64,000 nucleotides of DNA from Parabacteroides faecis (GCF_014647375.1 NZ_BMPB01000009.1:186001-250000), one strand, 5' to 3'; shown: positions 25,812-34,847, counted from the first letter of the stretch. Program-made: numbers and translations. The notes: generated by a model from the sequence alone, not told the origin.

Positions 25812-28800
25812 TTAGTTGTTTATATCAGACGTGCCACGCTCCGCATTACTTCTCTCCTGCTCCAGAGCCACCTGCACATCGGCTTCTTCTTCCATCGGCT
25901 TACGGATCTTCTCCTGTAAAAACTCGAAGATAATATAGAACACCGGAACTACGAATAACAACGCCAGCGTTCCAACTGCCATACCACCGACAACACCTGT
26001 TCCCAACGAGCTGTTACCGTTGGCACCGGCACCGGAGGAGAACATCAACGGAAGCATACCGAAGATCATCGTAAGCACCGTCATCAGGATCGGACGCAGA
26101 CGGACCTGGGCGGCAGAATAAGCCGACTCGACGATACCCATTCCTTTACGGCGGCGCTCTATCGCATATTCCGTGATCAGAATGGCCGTCTTCGCCAGCA
26201 AACCGATCAACATGATCACCCCTGTCTGCAGGTAAATATTATTCTCCAGTCCGAATATCTTAGCAAACAGGAAACTACCCATCAAACCGAACGGCACGGA
26301 GAGGATAACGGCGAACGGCACCAGGAAGCTCTCATATAAACAAGCCAGGATCAGATAAATAAGCAAAATACAAACCACATAGATAAACAGCGTTTTCGCA
26401 CCACCGCTATTCGATTCTTCACGGGCCATACCACCATATTCATAACCATATCCCGTAGGCAGTGTCTGGACTGCCACCTCTTCAATGACCTTCTGCACCT
26501 CACCGGAAGAATAACCTTCAGCCGGATTCACATTTGCCGTGATAGCGCTGTACAGGTTGAAACGGTTGGATACTTCCGGACCAAGCACCTTATTCAATGT
26601 CACAAACTGGCTTATCGGCGCCATTTCCGTTCCGTTGCGAACAAACATATTATTCAGCGACTGTTCGTCCAGACGATATTCAGGGGAAGCCTGCATCATG
26701 ACACGGTACACTTTTCCAAACTGATTGTAATTGGAAATATATGCACCACCGCAATAACTGCCCAGGGCATCGAGTATGGTAGCCGGTGAAATACCTGCAC
26801 GCTTACATTTGGCCGCATCGATATCGACCGACACCTGCGGGAAGTTCATCGCATAAGAGGTATATGCCATCGCAACTTCCGGACGCTGATTCAAAGCTCC
26901 CAGGAACTGCATAGTCGAGTTGTAGAAAGCCGTCATGTCGCCACCGGTCTTGTCCTGCAGGTTCAACTCGATGGAGTTACCCATACCATAACCGGGGATC
27001 ATTGCCGGTTGGAAACTGAATATCTGTGCTTCCTTTATCGCATAGAACTGGGCATTCAGGCGGCCAACCACGGCATCCGACGAATGCTCTTCCCCTTTTC
27101 GTTCGCTCCAGTCTTTTAAACGGATAACGATCGTACCGTAAGAGGTTCCTTGTCCGGACATAAGTCCGTATCCTGCTACCTTTGCATAATGTTCTATTTC
27201 AGGTGTATTTTTCAATATATCCTCCAGTTTGTCCATGACCTTTGTCGTTTCACCTAACGTACTACCCGGTGAAGTGCTGACATTTACCATGATCACACCC
27301 TGGTCTTCCTGCGGAACGAGCCCTGTCTTGGTGCTCGACATCAGAAATGCCAGCAAAACAATAGCTGCTGCGGTCAGCGTCCATACCATCCAGCGGTGAT
27401 GGATAAAGAACATGACACCTTTCTTATATTTGCCCAATACGGCGTTGAATGAAGCGTTATAGGCTGCACGAACTCGTCCGTTAAGACTTTTCGCACTCTT
27501 ATTTCCATCCGAAGGACGCATAAGTATGGCACAAAGAGCCGGACACAGCGTCAAGGCTGAAATCATGGAAAGACCGACTGAAGTCGCCATCGTAATACCG
27601 AACTGCGTATAAAAAATACCGGATGTTCCTCCCATGAATGTCACAGGGATAAATACTGCCATAAACACGCAGGTACAGGAAACGATAGCCATCGTTACAT
27701 CTCCCATCGCATCTTTAGTGGCAAGATAGGAGGATTTATATCCGGCATCGAACTTCGACTGCACCGCCTCCACCACCACGATCGCATCATCCACAACGGT
27801 TCCGATCGCAAGCACAAGAGCAAATAAGGTCAGGATGTTGATACTGAATCCGGCAATCATCAGGCAAGCAAATGTTCCGACCAGCGAGACTATAATAGAT
27901 ATGGAAGGAATCAGCGTACTCTTAAAATCCTGCAGGAAGAAATAAACCACGAGGATTACCAGTAAGATGGCAATAACCAACGTTTCCACCACATTATGGA
28001 TAGATGCGAACAGGAAGTCGTTCGAACTCATCATCGTCACAAACTCCGTTCCCTTCGGAAGATCCTTCTCCATTATATTCATCTGAGCAGTGATCTTCTC
28101 ATTCACAGCCGTTGCATTGGAACCTGCTACCTGGAATACCATGAACATAACGGCAGGTTTACCGTCCATCTCACTCTTGAAACTATAGGTAAGTGTACCC
28201 AGTTCCACGTTAGCCACATCTTTCAGACGGAGTACCGAACCGTCGCTCTGCGAACGGACAACCGTGTTCCTGAATTCATCCACACTCTTCAAACGTCCGC
28301 GATACTTCATCGTGAACTGGAAAACATTCATCGAGTTCTCGCCCAACGAACCTGTCGGCGCTTCGATATTTTGTTCACCGAGCACGGCTGTTACATCCGA
28401 TGGAACCAACCCGTATTGGGCCATCAATTCCGGTTTCAGCCAGATACGCATACTATAGGTATCGCCCAACTCCATGACGTCGCCCACGCCTTCTATACGT
28501 TTGATTTGAGGGATCACATTGATGTCCAGATAATTGGCAAGGAATGTCTGGTCATAATTACCATCCGTACAGACAAACGAGTTGATCTGCAGGAAACTGG
28601 TTTGACGCTTCTGGGTAGTCACACCGATCTTGGTCACTTCGGCTGGTAACAATCCCTGTGCTTTGGATACACGGTTCTGTACATTGACCGCCGCCATATC
28701 CGGGTCCGTTCCCTGCTTGAAATAAACCTGTATGGTAGCCGAACCGGCATTGGTAGCAGTAGACGTAATATACATCATGTCTTCCACCCCGTTGATACTC

Positions 28801-29003
28801 TCCTCCAACGGCATGATAACGCTGTTCATTACCGCTTCCGCATCGGCTCCTGTATAGTTGGCCGTTACATAGACTGTAGGCGGTGCGATATCAGGATACT
28901 GCTCCACCGGCAGCGTAAAAAGCGAAATAAGCCCCACAGCGAGGATAAGCACGGAAATGGATATAGCCATCACCGGCCGTTTTATAAATATATTACCTTT
29001 CAT
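25812..29003 (-). CDS. RND multidrug efflux pump, AcrB/MexB-type (HAE1)
   Basis: This inner-membrane proton-driven drug exporter is 1063 residues long, as expected for the HAE1 subfamily. It starts IFIKRPVMAISISVLI, and LPVEQYPDIAPPTVYV follows at the first periplasmic entry. TM4 carries the proton-relay pair in LAIGTVVDDAIVVVEAV, and the partner Lys is in GLLAKTAILITEYA on TM10. The TM4-TM6 region contains FIPVTFMGGTSG. Twelve spans and two large periplasmic loops are inferred from the hydropathy pattern. The gene sits between its MFP (10-base gap) and OMF (11-base gap), so all three parts of the pump come from one transcript. The substrate cannot be predicted, but the organisation matches drug or bile-salt efflux in Bacteroidales. 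Confidence 0.96.
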   Translation of the reverse strand: MKGNIFIKRPVMAISISVLILAVGLISLFTLPVEQYPDIAPPTVYVTANYTGADAEAVMNSVIMPLEESINGVEDMMYITSTATNAGSATIQVYFKQGTDPDMAAVNVQNRVSKAQGLLPAEVTKIGVTTQKRQTSFLQINSFVCTDGNYDQTFLANYLDINVIPQIKRIEGVGDVMELGDTYSMRIWLKPELMAQYGLVPSDVTAVLGEQNIEAPTGSLGENSMNVFQFTMKYRGRLKSVDEFRNTVVRSQSDGSVLRLKDVANVELGTLTYSFKSEMDGKPAVMFMVFQVAGSNATAVNEKITAQMNIMEKDLPKGTEFVTMMSSNDFLFASIHNVVETLVIAILLVILVVYFFLQDFKSTLIPSISIIVSLVGTFACLMIAGFSINILTLFALVLAIGTVVDDAIVVVEAVQSKFDAGYKSSYLATKDAMGDVTMAIVSCTCVFMAVFIPVTFMGGTSGIFYTQFGITMATSVGLSMISALTLCPALCAILMRPSDGNKSAKSLNGRVRAAYNASFNAVLGKYKKGVMFFIHHRWMVWTLTAAAIVLLAFLMSSTKTGLVPQEDQGVIMVNVSTSPGSTLGETTKVMDKLEDILKNTPEIEHYAKVAGYGLMSGQGTSYGTIVIRLKDWSERKGEEHSSDAVVGRLNAQFYAIKEAQIFSFQPAMIPGYGMGNSIELNLQDKTGGDMTAFYNSTMQFLGALNQRPEVAMAYTSYAMNFPQVSVDIDAAKCKRAGISPATILDALGSYCGGAYISNYNQFGKVYRVMMQASPEYRLDEQSLNNMFVRNGTEMAPISQFVTLNKVLGPEVSNRFNLYSAITANVNPAEGYSSGEVQKVIEEVAVQTLPTGYGYEYGGMAREESNSGGAKTLFIYVVCILLIYLILACLYESFLVPFAVILSVPFGLMGSFLFAKIFGLENNIYLQTGVIMLIGLLAKTAILITEYAIERRRKGMGIVESAYSAAQVRLRPILMTVLTMIFGMLPLMFSSGAGANGNSSLGTGVVGGMAVGTLALLFVVPVFYIIFEFLQEKIRKPMEEEADVQVALEQERSNAERGTSDINN

Positions 29004-29013
29004 AGCTTTACTT

Positions 29014-30117
29014 TTATTTTACTTGTGTTCCTTCACGTACCAACCCGGCACCTTCAGATACAATTTCATCACCGGCCTTCAAACCGGTCAGCACAACGTA
29101 CTCGCGTCCGTCATTTATTCCGGCTACGGTAATTAACGTAGAAGTTGCTTTTCCGTCTACAACTTTATATACAAGGGTCTTATCCTGCATCTGAACGGTC
29201 GCCCCCTGCGGGATAACGATGCAGTCTTTATAGGTGCTCGGCATGATCACACTACCGGATGCCCCGCTGTGAAGCAGGCGCGACTCATTCGGGAAGACCG
29301 CACGAGCCACAACCGTACCGGTCTGCCGGTCGATCACGCCACTGATAGATTCTATTTTACCTTTCTTCCCGTACAACGAGTTATCATTCAACTGAAGATC
29401 CACTTCCGGCATATTCGCCAGAGCATCGTCCATCGTCCCGTGCTGCCGGGTCAGAGCCAGAAGCTGGTTCTCGGTCATGGAGAAATAGACATACATATCC
29501 GAATTATCAGACACCGTCGTCAACGGCTGTTGGAGGGTCGGTCCGACCAATGCTCCGGCACGGTATGGCAAAGCTCCTACAACACCGTCCGTAGGGCTCT
29601 TCACCTCCGTATAAGACAGATTATTACGGGCATTCACGACCTGTGCTTCCGCCTGCACCAATTGTGCCTTGGCTGTGAGAAACGTATTTTCAGCCGTTTT
29701 CAGGCTAAACTCCGAGACAACCTTCTGCGCATATAGTTCCTTCGAACTGTCATACGTCAATTCTGCTGTCCCCAATCCGGCTTTTGCCGCTTCCATATTG
29801 GCTATAGCCGTTTGCAAAGCTGCCTTATAAGGAACCTGGTCTATGATAAAAAGTACTTGGCCCCGACGCACTTTCTCCCCTTCCGACACGCAGAGCTTCT
29901 CAATAGTTCCCGATACTTGCGGATAGATATCGATATCCTGCCGCCCCCGGATAGTCGCCGAGTAGGAAGTTGAAAGTTCTTTATCAGCCAACGCCACTTT
30001 CATCACAGAATAAGAAGGTTTCACTTGTACATCCGGTGTTTGCTTACAGGATGTCATCCACATCGTACAACCGACAATCCCTATCAGTCGTATCCAATTC
30101 CCATTTACTTTTAACAT
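29014..30117 (-). CDS. RND efflux periplasmic adaptor (AcrA-type membrane fusion lipoprotein)
   Basis: This periplasmic adaptor links the RND pump to the outer-membrane factor. The 367-residue protein has a lipoprotein signal (MWMTSC, Cys24). The beta-barrel and lipoyl halves are recognisable: IYPQVSGTIEKLCVSEGEKV near 65 and SYTEVKSPTDGVVG near 170, flanking an alpha-hairpin rich in Ala, Glu and Gln. The membrane-proximal domain follows (GATVQMQDKTLVYKV). It is the first gene of the efflux operon and has a good promoter box 26 bases upstream. The AraC regulator gene is divergent from it across a 178-base region. Confidence 0.94.
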   Translation of the reverse strand: MLKVNGNWIRLIGIVGCTMWMTSCKQTPDVQVKPSYSVMKVALADKELSTSYSATIRGRQDIDIYPQVSGTIEKLCVSEGEKVRRGQVLFIIDQVPYKAALQTAIANMEAAKAGLGTAELTYDSSKELYAQKVVSEFSLKTAENTFLTAKAQLVQAEAQVVNARNNLSYTEVKSPTDGVVGALPYRAGALVGPTLQQPLTTVSDNSDMYVYFSMTENQLLALTRQHGTMDDALANMPEVDLQLNDNSLYGKKGKIESISGVIDRQTGTVVARAVFPNESRLLHSGASGSVIMPSTYKDCIVIPQGATVQMQDKTLVYKVVDGKATSTLITVAGINDGREYVVLTGLKAGDEIVSEGAGLVREGTQVK

Positions 30118-30142
30118 ACTATATTCTTTATAAAAATTGCCT

Positions 30143-30150
30143 CAAAAGTA
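30143..30150 (-). promoter_or_regulatory. Efflux operon -7 box
   Basis: On the minus strand this reads TACTTTTG, a TAnnTTTG match, 26 bases before the adaptor start codon. No -33 TTG is at the right distance, which is what one expects of an activator-dependent promoter. The proposed AraC site (30192-30226) begins 41 bases upstream of it. Confidence 0.65.
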
Positions 30151-30191
30151 CGCGATGGGGATAAAAGCGTGATAACACAAAATTCCCGAAT

Positions 30192-30226
30192 ACTGTCCCA
30201 TTTTCTTTATTACACTTTTTTAATAG
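30192..30226 (+). promoter_or_regulatory. Candidate AraC-regulator site, copy A
   Basis: The 16-mer ACTGTCCCATTTTCTT is followed nine bases later by TTTTTAATAG. The same two blocks recur at 31469-31504 upstream of the SDR gene, with 15/16 and 10/10 identity and spacing different by one base. Copy A lies between the divergent efflux operon and the araC-type gene. Two half-sites on one DNA face are typical for AraC proteins, which carry two helix-turn-helix motifs. Confidence 0.6.
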
Positions 30227-30295
30227 CCTAAATACCAATCAGTAGACTTTTGGAATAAAAAAGATGAGAAATAGAATATTCCGGTTACTCTTTTA

Positions 30296-31252
30296 ATGCT
30301 CATCTTTACACCGATAAAAGCAAACAGTATGGATAATAACGTAATAACAACGATAGACGTTGAGGATTTCAAGGACTTTAGTCACATGATAGATTATGTA
30401 GACAAGGATGTTGTGGCTGCCCGCAATCTGGAAGACATTTCTTATAATAATATTACCATCAGATTGAATTTCTTCCTGATTATTTCTTGTGTGGAAGGAT
30501 CTATTCAGCTAGACATGAACAATAAGACCTATTTACTAAAAAAAGACGACATCATAATCTGCTTGCCGACTACGATACTGAGCCAGACAAAATTCAGTCG
30601 CAGCCATAAACTCAGAATTATGGGATTTTCCACCAACTTTTTACAGCGTGTCGTAAAAAGAGAAGAAATTTCCAATAACATATTATCTCATATTCATAAA
30701 AATCCCCTGCGGCATATTGAAGAAAAAGATAAATCTCCCATTAAATTATATGAAGACCTTATCATAAAGAAAATAAACGATCCATCTATTCATTATAAGA
30801 AAGATGTGTTACATTATTTATTTTCAGCCATATTCTGTGATATGATGGCTGCTATCTACAAGTATTCAGACACCGAACTGGATAATGAAGAGGAGCCGGA
30901 AACGGGCATAAAAAGGGCTTCTTATGTTTTCAAATGTTTCATTATGGAAGTATCGAAAGACAACGGATTCCACCGGTCGGTTTCCTATTATGCCGACCGT
31001 CTCTGTTATTCACCCAAATACGTTTCCTTTGTCGTCAAGCAGGTCAGCGGACGGACCGCCCTGGAATGGATAAACGACTCAGCCATAGAACAAATAAAAT
31101 ACCAATTGAAACACTCCGATAAATCGATCAAAGAAATTGCGGATGATTTCAATTTCTCCAACTTATCTTTCTTTGGAAAATATGTAAAGAAACATTTAGG
31201 TGTATCTCCGACCAAATACCGGGATATACCGGAAAATATCGGAGTCTATTAA
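30296..31252 (+). CDS. AraC-family transcriptional regulator
   Basis: The 318-residue protein has an N-terminal cupin-like sensing region (about 30-140; FFLIISCVEGSIQL, LLKKDDIIICLP) and a C-terminal AraC/XylS double helix-turn-helix (about 215-315; YYADRLCYSPKYVSFVVKQV, then IKEIADDFNFSNLSFFGKYV and the closing LGVSPTKYRD). The ATG at 30296 gives the listed length; a second ATG at 30329 is equally plausible. It is divergent from the RND efflux operon, an arrangement common for AraC activators of drug pumps in Bacteroidales. A ~35-base sequence in the shared region recurs before the next gene downstream (an SDR), so both may be targets. The inducer is unknown. Confidence 0.9.
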   Translation: MLIFTPIKANSMDNNVITTIDVEDFKDFSHMIDYVDKDVVAARNLEDISYNNITIRLNFFLIISCVEGSIQLDMNNKTYLLKKDDIIICLPTTILSQTKFSRSHKLRIMGFSTNFLQRVVKREEISNNILSHIHKNPLRHIEEKDKSPIKLYEDLIIKKINDPSIHYKKDVLHYLFSAIFCDMMAAIYKYSDTELDNEEEPETGIKRASYVFKCFIMEVSKDNGFHRSVSYYADRLCYSPKYVSFVVKQVSGRTALEWINDSAIEQIKYQLKHSDKSIKEIADDFNFSNLSFFGKYVKKHLGVSPTKYRDIPENIGVY

Positions 31253-31262
31253 GTAAGGAAGA

Positions 31263-31293
31263 AAGAGGCCGCCTGGTTAATGTGCGACCTCTT
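31263..31293 (+). terminator. Stem-loop after the araC-type gene
   Basis: AAGAGG-C-CGC pairs with GCG-A-CCTCTT (nine pairs, one mismatch) starting 10 bases after the stop codon. A-rich rather than T-rich sequence follows, so its strength as a terminator is uncertain. Confidence 0.4.
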
Positions 31294-31468
31294 AAAAATA
31301 AAAGCCGGACTGTTCTAAAATCCCTTTCCAAACACCCCTACAGTTTAATTATGAATAATAAATGCTTAATGATTTATACTCAATAACGGCATATTCTATA
31401 TTAGTACTTATCATTGCAGCAAAGATAAAGGATAAACTTTCCGGCATAACAACGAATATTTCCTTATA

Positions 31469-31504
31469 ACTGTTCCATTTTCTTCTATTTGAGATTTTTA
31501 ATAG
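31469..31504 (+). promoter_or_regulatory. Candidate AraC-regulator site, copy B, in the gap before the SDR gene
   Basis: ACTGTTCCATTTTCTT, ten bases, then TTTTTAATAG: near-identical to copy A at 30192. It lies 65-100 bases upstream of the SDR -7 box (31569), a normal activator position. Within it CTTCTATT and AATAGAAG form an 8-bp inverted repeat (31482-31507). The rest of the 31253-31632 gap is non-coding and holds only the stem-loop at 31263 and the promoter. Confidence 0.6.
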
Positions 31505-31568
31505 AAGGTGTCCGATCCGGTTCCGAAGCCGGTTAGCTCTTTTTCAATGTAGAATAGAAATTTATCCG

Positions 31569-31576
31569 TACCTTTG
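31569..31576 (+). promoter_or_regulatory. SDR gene -7 box
   Basis: TACCTTTG (TAnnTTTG), 57 bases before the ATG at 31633. No matching -33 TTG was seen, again suggesting an activated promoter. Confidence 0.65.
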
Positions 31577-31632
31577 AAAAGACAATCACGACAACCCCAA
31601 AAACTATTTTATCGGATAAATATTATAACATC

Positions 31633-32457
31633 ATGGCAGACAACTATCTTGAAAAAAAATATGAAGAATTTCAGGCTAAAAAAACTTCTTCGGCAAAAAG
31701 CAGCTATGGCAAAAAGAAAACAAGTCCTATTCATAAAATGCGAAGAGTTTTCGTAACCGAAGGAGCCGACGGGATCGGTAAAGCCATCGTCAAGGCATTC
31801 CGTATGGCAGGCAACCGGGTCGCTTTCTGCGACCGGAATGAGATTTCAGGAAGAGAGACTGCTGAAAAAACAGGTACGACCTTTTATCCTGTTGACATCA
31901 GCGACAAAGAGGCTCTTGAAAGTTGCATGCAACATCTCTTTGACGAGTGGGGAGATCTGGATATTATTATCAATAATGCAGGTATCAGCGACTTTTCCCC
32001 GATCACGGAAACAAGTGTGGAAGATTTTGACCAAATCTTATCCGTAAGCCTGCGACCGGTGTTTATCACATCGCGGCTGCTAGCCATCCACCGCCAATCA
32101 TTGGATACTCCCAATCTTTACGGCAGGGTGATCAACATATCATCCGCCCGTAATCCGATGAACGAACCGGGCAGTGAAGGATATGCAGCATCCAAAGGAG
32201 GCGTTCGTTCGCTAACCCACACACTCGCCTTGTCATTGGCCCCATGGCATATCACAGTCAATTCCATCGCACCGGGTTGGATACAAACACACGACTACGA
32301 ACAACTTCGTCCGGAAGATCATGCCCAACAGCCTTCCGGCAGAGTTGGAAAGCCGGAAGATATTGCCCGTATATGCCTGACTCTCTGCCAGGAAGAAAAC
32401 GACTTCATCAATGGGGAGAACATCACGATCGACGGGGGCATGACAAAAATCCGATAA
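31633..32457 (+). CDS. Short-chain dehydrogenase/reductase with N-terminal extension
   Basis: This 274-residue NAD(P)-dependent oxidoreductase of the classical SDR type carries a Lys/Ser-rich ~37-residue extension (LEKKYEEFQAKK) before the Rossmann fold. The cofactor loop, usually TGxxxGIG, reads TEGADGIG at 42-49. NNAG is at 114-117. Of the catalytic tetrad, Ser171, Tyr184 and Lys188 (YAASK) are present, but the helix-4 Asn is Ser139 (LSVSLRP). The C-terminal NGENITIDGGM is normal. The enzyme is probably active but altered at two usually conserved positions. The substrate is unknown. It stands alone downstream of the araC-type gene with its own promoter and a candidate copy of the regulator site. 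Confidence 0.85.
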   Translation: MADNYLEKKYEEFQAKKTSSAKSSYGKKKTSPIHKMRRVFVTEGADGIGKAIVKAFRMAGNRVAFCDRNEISGRETAEKTGTTFYPVDISDKEALESCMQHLFDEWGDLDIIINNAGISDFSPITETSVEDFDQILSVSLRPVFITSRLLAIHRQSLDTPNLYGRVINISSARNPMNEPGSEGYAASKGGVRSLTHTLALSLAPWHITVNSIAPGWIQTHDYEQLRPEDHAQQPSGRVGKPEDIARICLTLCQEENDFINGENITIDGGMTKIR

Positions 32458-32497
32458 GTTTGTTCTTAAAGATAAGTCATAATCTGAGAATCCTTTA

Positions 32498-32505
32498 TAT
32501 ATTTG
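32498..32505 (+). promoter_or_regulatory. -7 box for the lipoprotein-rluA pair
   Basis: TATATTTG (TAnnTTTG), 45 bases before the ATG at 32551. A 7-bp stem-loop, TATTTGT / ACAAATA (32500-32518), overlaps it. There is no clear -33 element. Confidence 0.45.
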
Positions 32506-32550
32506 TTTTTCACAAATAAACAACGTTCACGTATATAAAGATTCAAGATC

Positions 32551-33225
32551 ATGAAAACAAAAATATTCATAGCACTGTCACTGGTCATTTGCTCAGTTGT
32601 CCTTTGTAGTTGCGGTAGCTATATGACCGGCAAAAGTGCTGTCATGAAAATAGAGAAAGGGATGACAAAAAAAGAAATTGTCAGCTTGTTGGGTGATCCT
32701 GATTTTCGCCGGTTCGATGAACAGTATGAAGAGTGGGAATACAAAAAAGTCAATCCGCTAACAGCAGAAACAACGATCATAATCGTCGATTTCATTCATG
32801 AAAGAGTCAGTAACATGAACTCCTTCAACGGAGACAGCCACCCCAATCCTCCCGTTGCGGTCTATCCTCCGGGCGATATCGATTACGGAAAGCCGACACC
32901 TCCTCATCCAAATGGACACGGGAAACCTTCCAGAGCAGTAAGCGACGGGGAATTTCAACAGCTATACAACAAAGTAAAACAGAAACCGTTTAAAGACGAT
33001 CAACTGGAGCTTCTTGAAATGGGGGTTAGCAATAAATATTTCACCTGTAAACAGTGCATACGCCTTATGTCTATCTATACGTTCGACGACGATAAACTGG
33101 AAGTACTGGAAATAGTAGCTCCACGCATTGTCGATTCCGAAAACTATGAAGACATTATCAAATCGTTAAGTTTCATCTCCAGCGAAGAGAAAGCTGAAAA
33201 AATACTACGCCGGGCAAGAAAATGA
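32551..33225 (+). CDS. Lipoprotein with BamE/SmpA-like and DUF4476-like domains
   Basis: The 224-residue lipoprotein has the signal VVLCSC (Cys21). Residues about 30-85 (IEKGMTKKEIVSLLGDPDFRR, then YEEWEYKK) match the BamE/SmpA fold, whose motif is GMTxxEVxxLLGxP. A Pro-rich linker (about 95-130) follows. The C-terminal ~95 residues (YFTCKQCIRLMSIYTFDDDKLEVLEIVAPRIVDSEN-type pattern) look like DUF4476, a Bacteroidota domain of unknown role. It is probably anchored in the outer membrane, facing the periplasm. The stop codon overlaps the start of the pseudouridine synthase gene (ATGA), so the two are translationally coupled, although no functional link is obvious. Confidence 0.75.
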   Translation: MKTKIFIALSLVICSVVLCSCGSYMTGKSAVMKIEKGMTKKEIVSLLGDPDFRRFDEQYEEWEYKKVNPLTAETTIIIVDFIHERVSNMNSFNGDSHPNPPVAVYPPGDIDYGKPTPPHPNGHGKPSRAVSDGEFQQLYNKVKQKPFKDDQLELLEMGVSNKYFTCKQCIRLMSIYTFDDDKLEVLEIVAPRIVDSENYEDIIKSLSFISSEEKAEKILRRARK

Positions 33226-34847
33226 GTAAGTTCCATCGTATCTCTTCTCCTGCCGCCCATATCCGTCTGCCGGAAAAGTTCACTTATCCGTTCCATTACA
33301 CGCCTCATCCTTTATGTGTGATGGCTGCGGAAGAAGTGCAGCAATACCTGCAAAGTAAAGAAGAGTGGAAAAACGACCTGCAACAGGGAAAAATGTTCGG
33401 AGTCCTGATCGTACGAACACCAACGGGTGAGATTGGTTATCTCGCCGCCTTTTCCGGTATCCTGGCCGGAAAAAACCTGCATGATTATTTCGTTCCTCCC
33501 ATTTATGACCTGCAACAACCACAAGGCTTTTTCAGTATCGAGGAAGACCGTATATCCGCTATAAATGCCTGCATCAAACGGCTTCAGGCTGACGAAAATT
33601 ACCTAGCCACCAGACAGAAACTGGCGGACACCGTTGCCCTGGCGGCAAAAACAATAGACACGGTAAAAGAAGAATTTAAGGAAGCTCAGCTAAGACGTGA
33701 AGAAAAGCGGCTCGGCAATCCGGACGAAAACGAACTATCAGCCATGATACGTGAAAGCCAGTTCCAGAAAGCAGAATTAAAACGGTTGAAACAACAGTGG
33801 AATGATCGTACCGCTGCCATACAGGCTGAGGTAAAGAAATTTGAATCTGAAATCGAACGGCTGAAAACAGAACGTAAAACCCGTTCGGCTGCTTTGCAGC
33901 AACAACTTTTCGAACAGTTCAGGATAGTCAATGGTAAAGGTGAAATAAGAGACCTATGCGATATCTTTAAAGATACGGCACAGAAAGTTCCTCCAGCCGG
34001 AGCCGGAGAATGTGCTGCTCCCAAGCTTTTGCAATATGCCTACCTGCACCAACTGAAACCTGTTGCAATGGCTGAATTTTGGTGGGGAAATTCACCGAAG
34101 ATGGAAATACGCCATCACGGATATTTCTATCCTGCCTGCAAAGGGAAATGTGAACCGATATTGAAACATATGCTACAGGGACTGAATGTGGAGGATAACC
34201 CGTTACTGACAGACTTACACCGCCATACGGAACTTGAAATATTGTTTGAAGACGACTGGCTGCTGGCTATCAATAAACCGGCAGGAATGTTATCCGTTCC
34301 CGGTAAAACCGATGCCGATTCAGTTTATCAACGATTAAAGACACAGTATCCCGATGCTACCGGCCCCTTGATCGTACACAGGTTGGATATGGCTACTTCC
34401 GGAATCTTATTGATTGCAAAAACGAAAGAAGTACACCAGAACCTGCAGGCACAATTCAAAAACCGGACAGTAAAGAAACGTTATACGGCACTGCTGGACG
34501 GAGTGATCACTGCTGACAAGGGCATTATAGATTTGCCGCTTTGTCTCGATCCGTCAGACCGTCCCCGCCAGATCGTAAACGAAAAATACGGAAAACCGGC
34601 AATGACAAGATATCAGGTTCTTTCCCGTAGTAATAATCAAACACGCATTGCTTTTTATCCTCTTACCGGCCGGACACATCAATTGCGCGTGCATGCCTCT
34701 CATCCGCAAGGTCTCAACACCCCTATTATCGGTGATGAATTATATGGGAAAGGAGCCGAGCGCCTCTACTTGCATGCAGAATTTCTGGAATTCCGGCATC
34801 CAGTCTCCGGAGAAATCATCCGGATTGAAAAGAAAGCTGATTTTTAG
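33222..34847 (+). CDS. RluA-family rRNA/tRNA pseudouridine synthase with long N-terminal extension
   Basis: The 541-residue protein is about twice the usual ~300. The C-terminal ~220 residues are a complete RluA catalytic domain: LAINKPAGMLSVPG near 348, HRLDMATSGILLIAK with catalytic Asp389, YTALLDGVI, and the LTGRTHQLRVHASHPQ motif. No S4 domain is present. The N-terminal ~330 residues hold a short globular region, a highly charged coiled coil (about 130-240, rich in Glu, Lys, Arg and Gln) and another small domain (EFWWGNSPKMEIRHHGYFYPACKGKCEPIL). The extension is seen in Bacteroidales relatives but its role is unknown; RNA-substrate selection is a reasonable guess. It overlaps the preceding lipoprotein gene by four bases. 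Confidence 0.9.
   Translation: MSKFHRISSPAAHIRLPEKFTYPFHYTPHPLCVMAAEEVQQYLQSKEEWKNDLQQGKMFGVLIVRTPTGEIGYLAAFSGILAGKNLHDYFVPPIYDLQQPQGFFSIEEDRISAINACIKRLQADENYLATRQKLADTVALAAKTIDTVKEEFKEAQLRREEKRLGNPDENELSAMIRESQFQKAELKRLKQQWNDRTAAIQAEVKKFESEIERLKTERKTRSAALQQQLFEQFRIVNGKGEIRDLCDIFKDTAQKVPPAGAGECAAPKLLQYAYLHQLKPVAMAEFWWGNSPKMEIRHHGYFYPACKGKCEPILKHMLQGLNVEDNPLLTDLHRHTELEILFEDDWLLAINKPAGMLSVPGKTDADSVYQRLKTQYPDATGPLIVHRLDMATSGILLIAKTKEVHQNLQAQFKNRTVKKRYTALLDGVITADKGIIDLPLCLDPSDRPRQIVNEKYGKPAMTRYQVLSRSNNQTRIAFYPLTGRTHQLRVHASHPQGLNTPIIGDELYGKGAERLYLHAEFLEFRHPVSGEIIRIEKKADF

Noticed and set aside
27996-28649. 217-codon ORF antisense to the RND pump gene
   Set aside because: His/Arg/Thr-rich composition typical of a reverse-strand shadow; no recognisable fold and no promoter.
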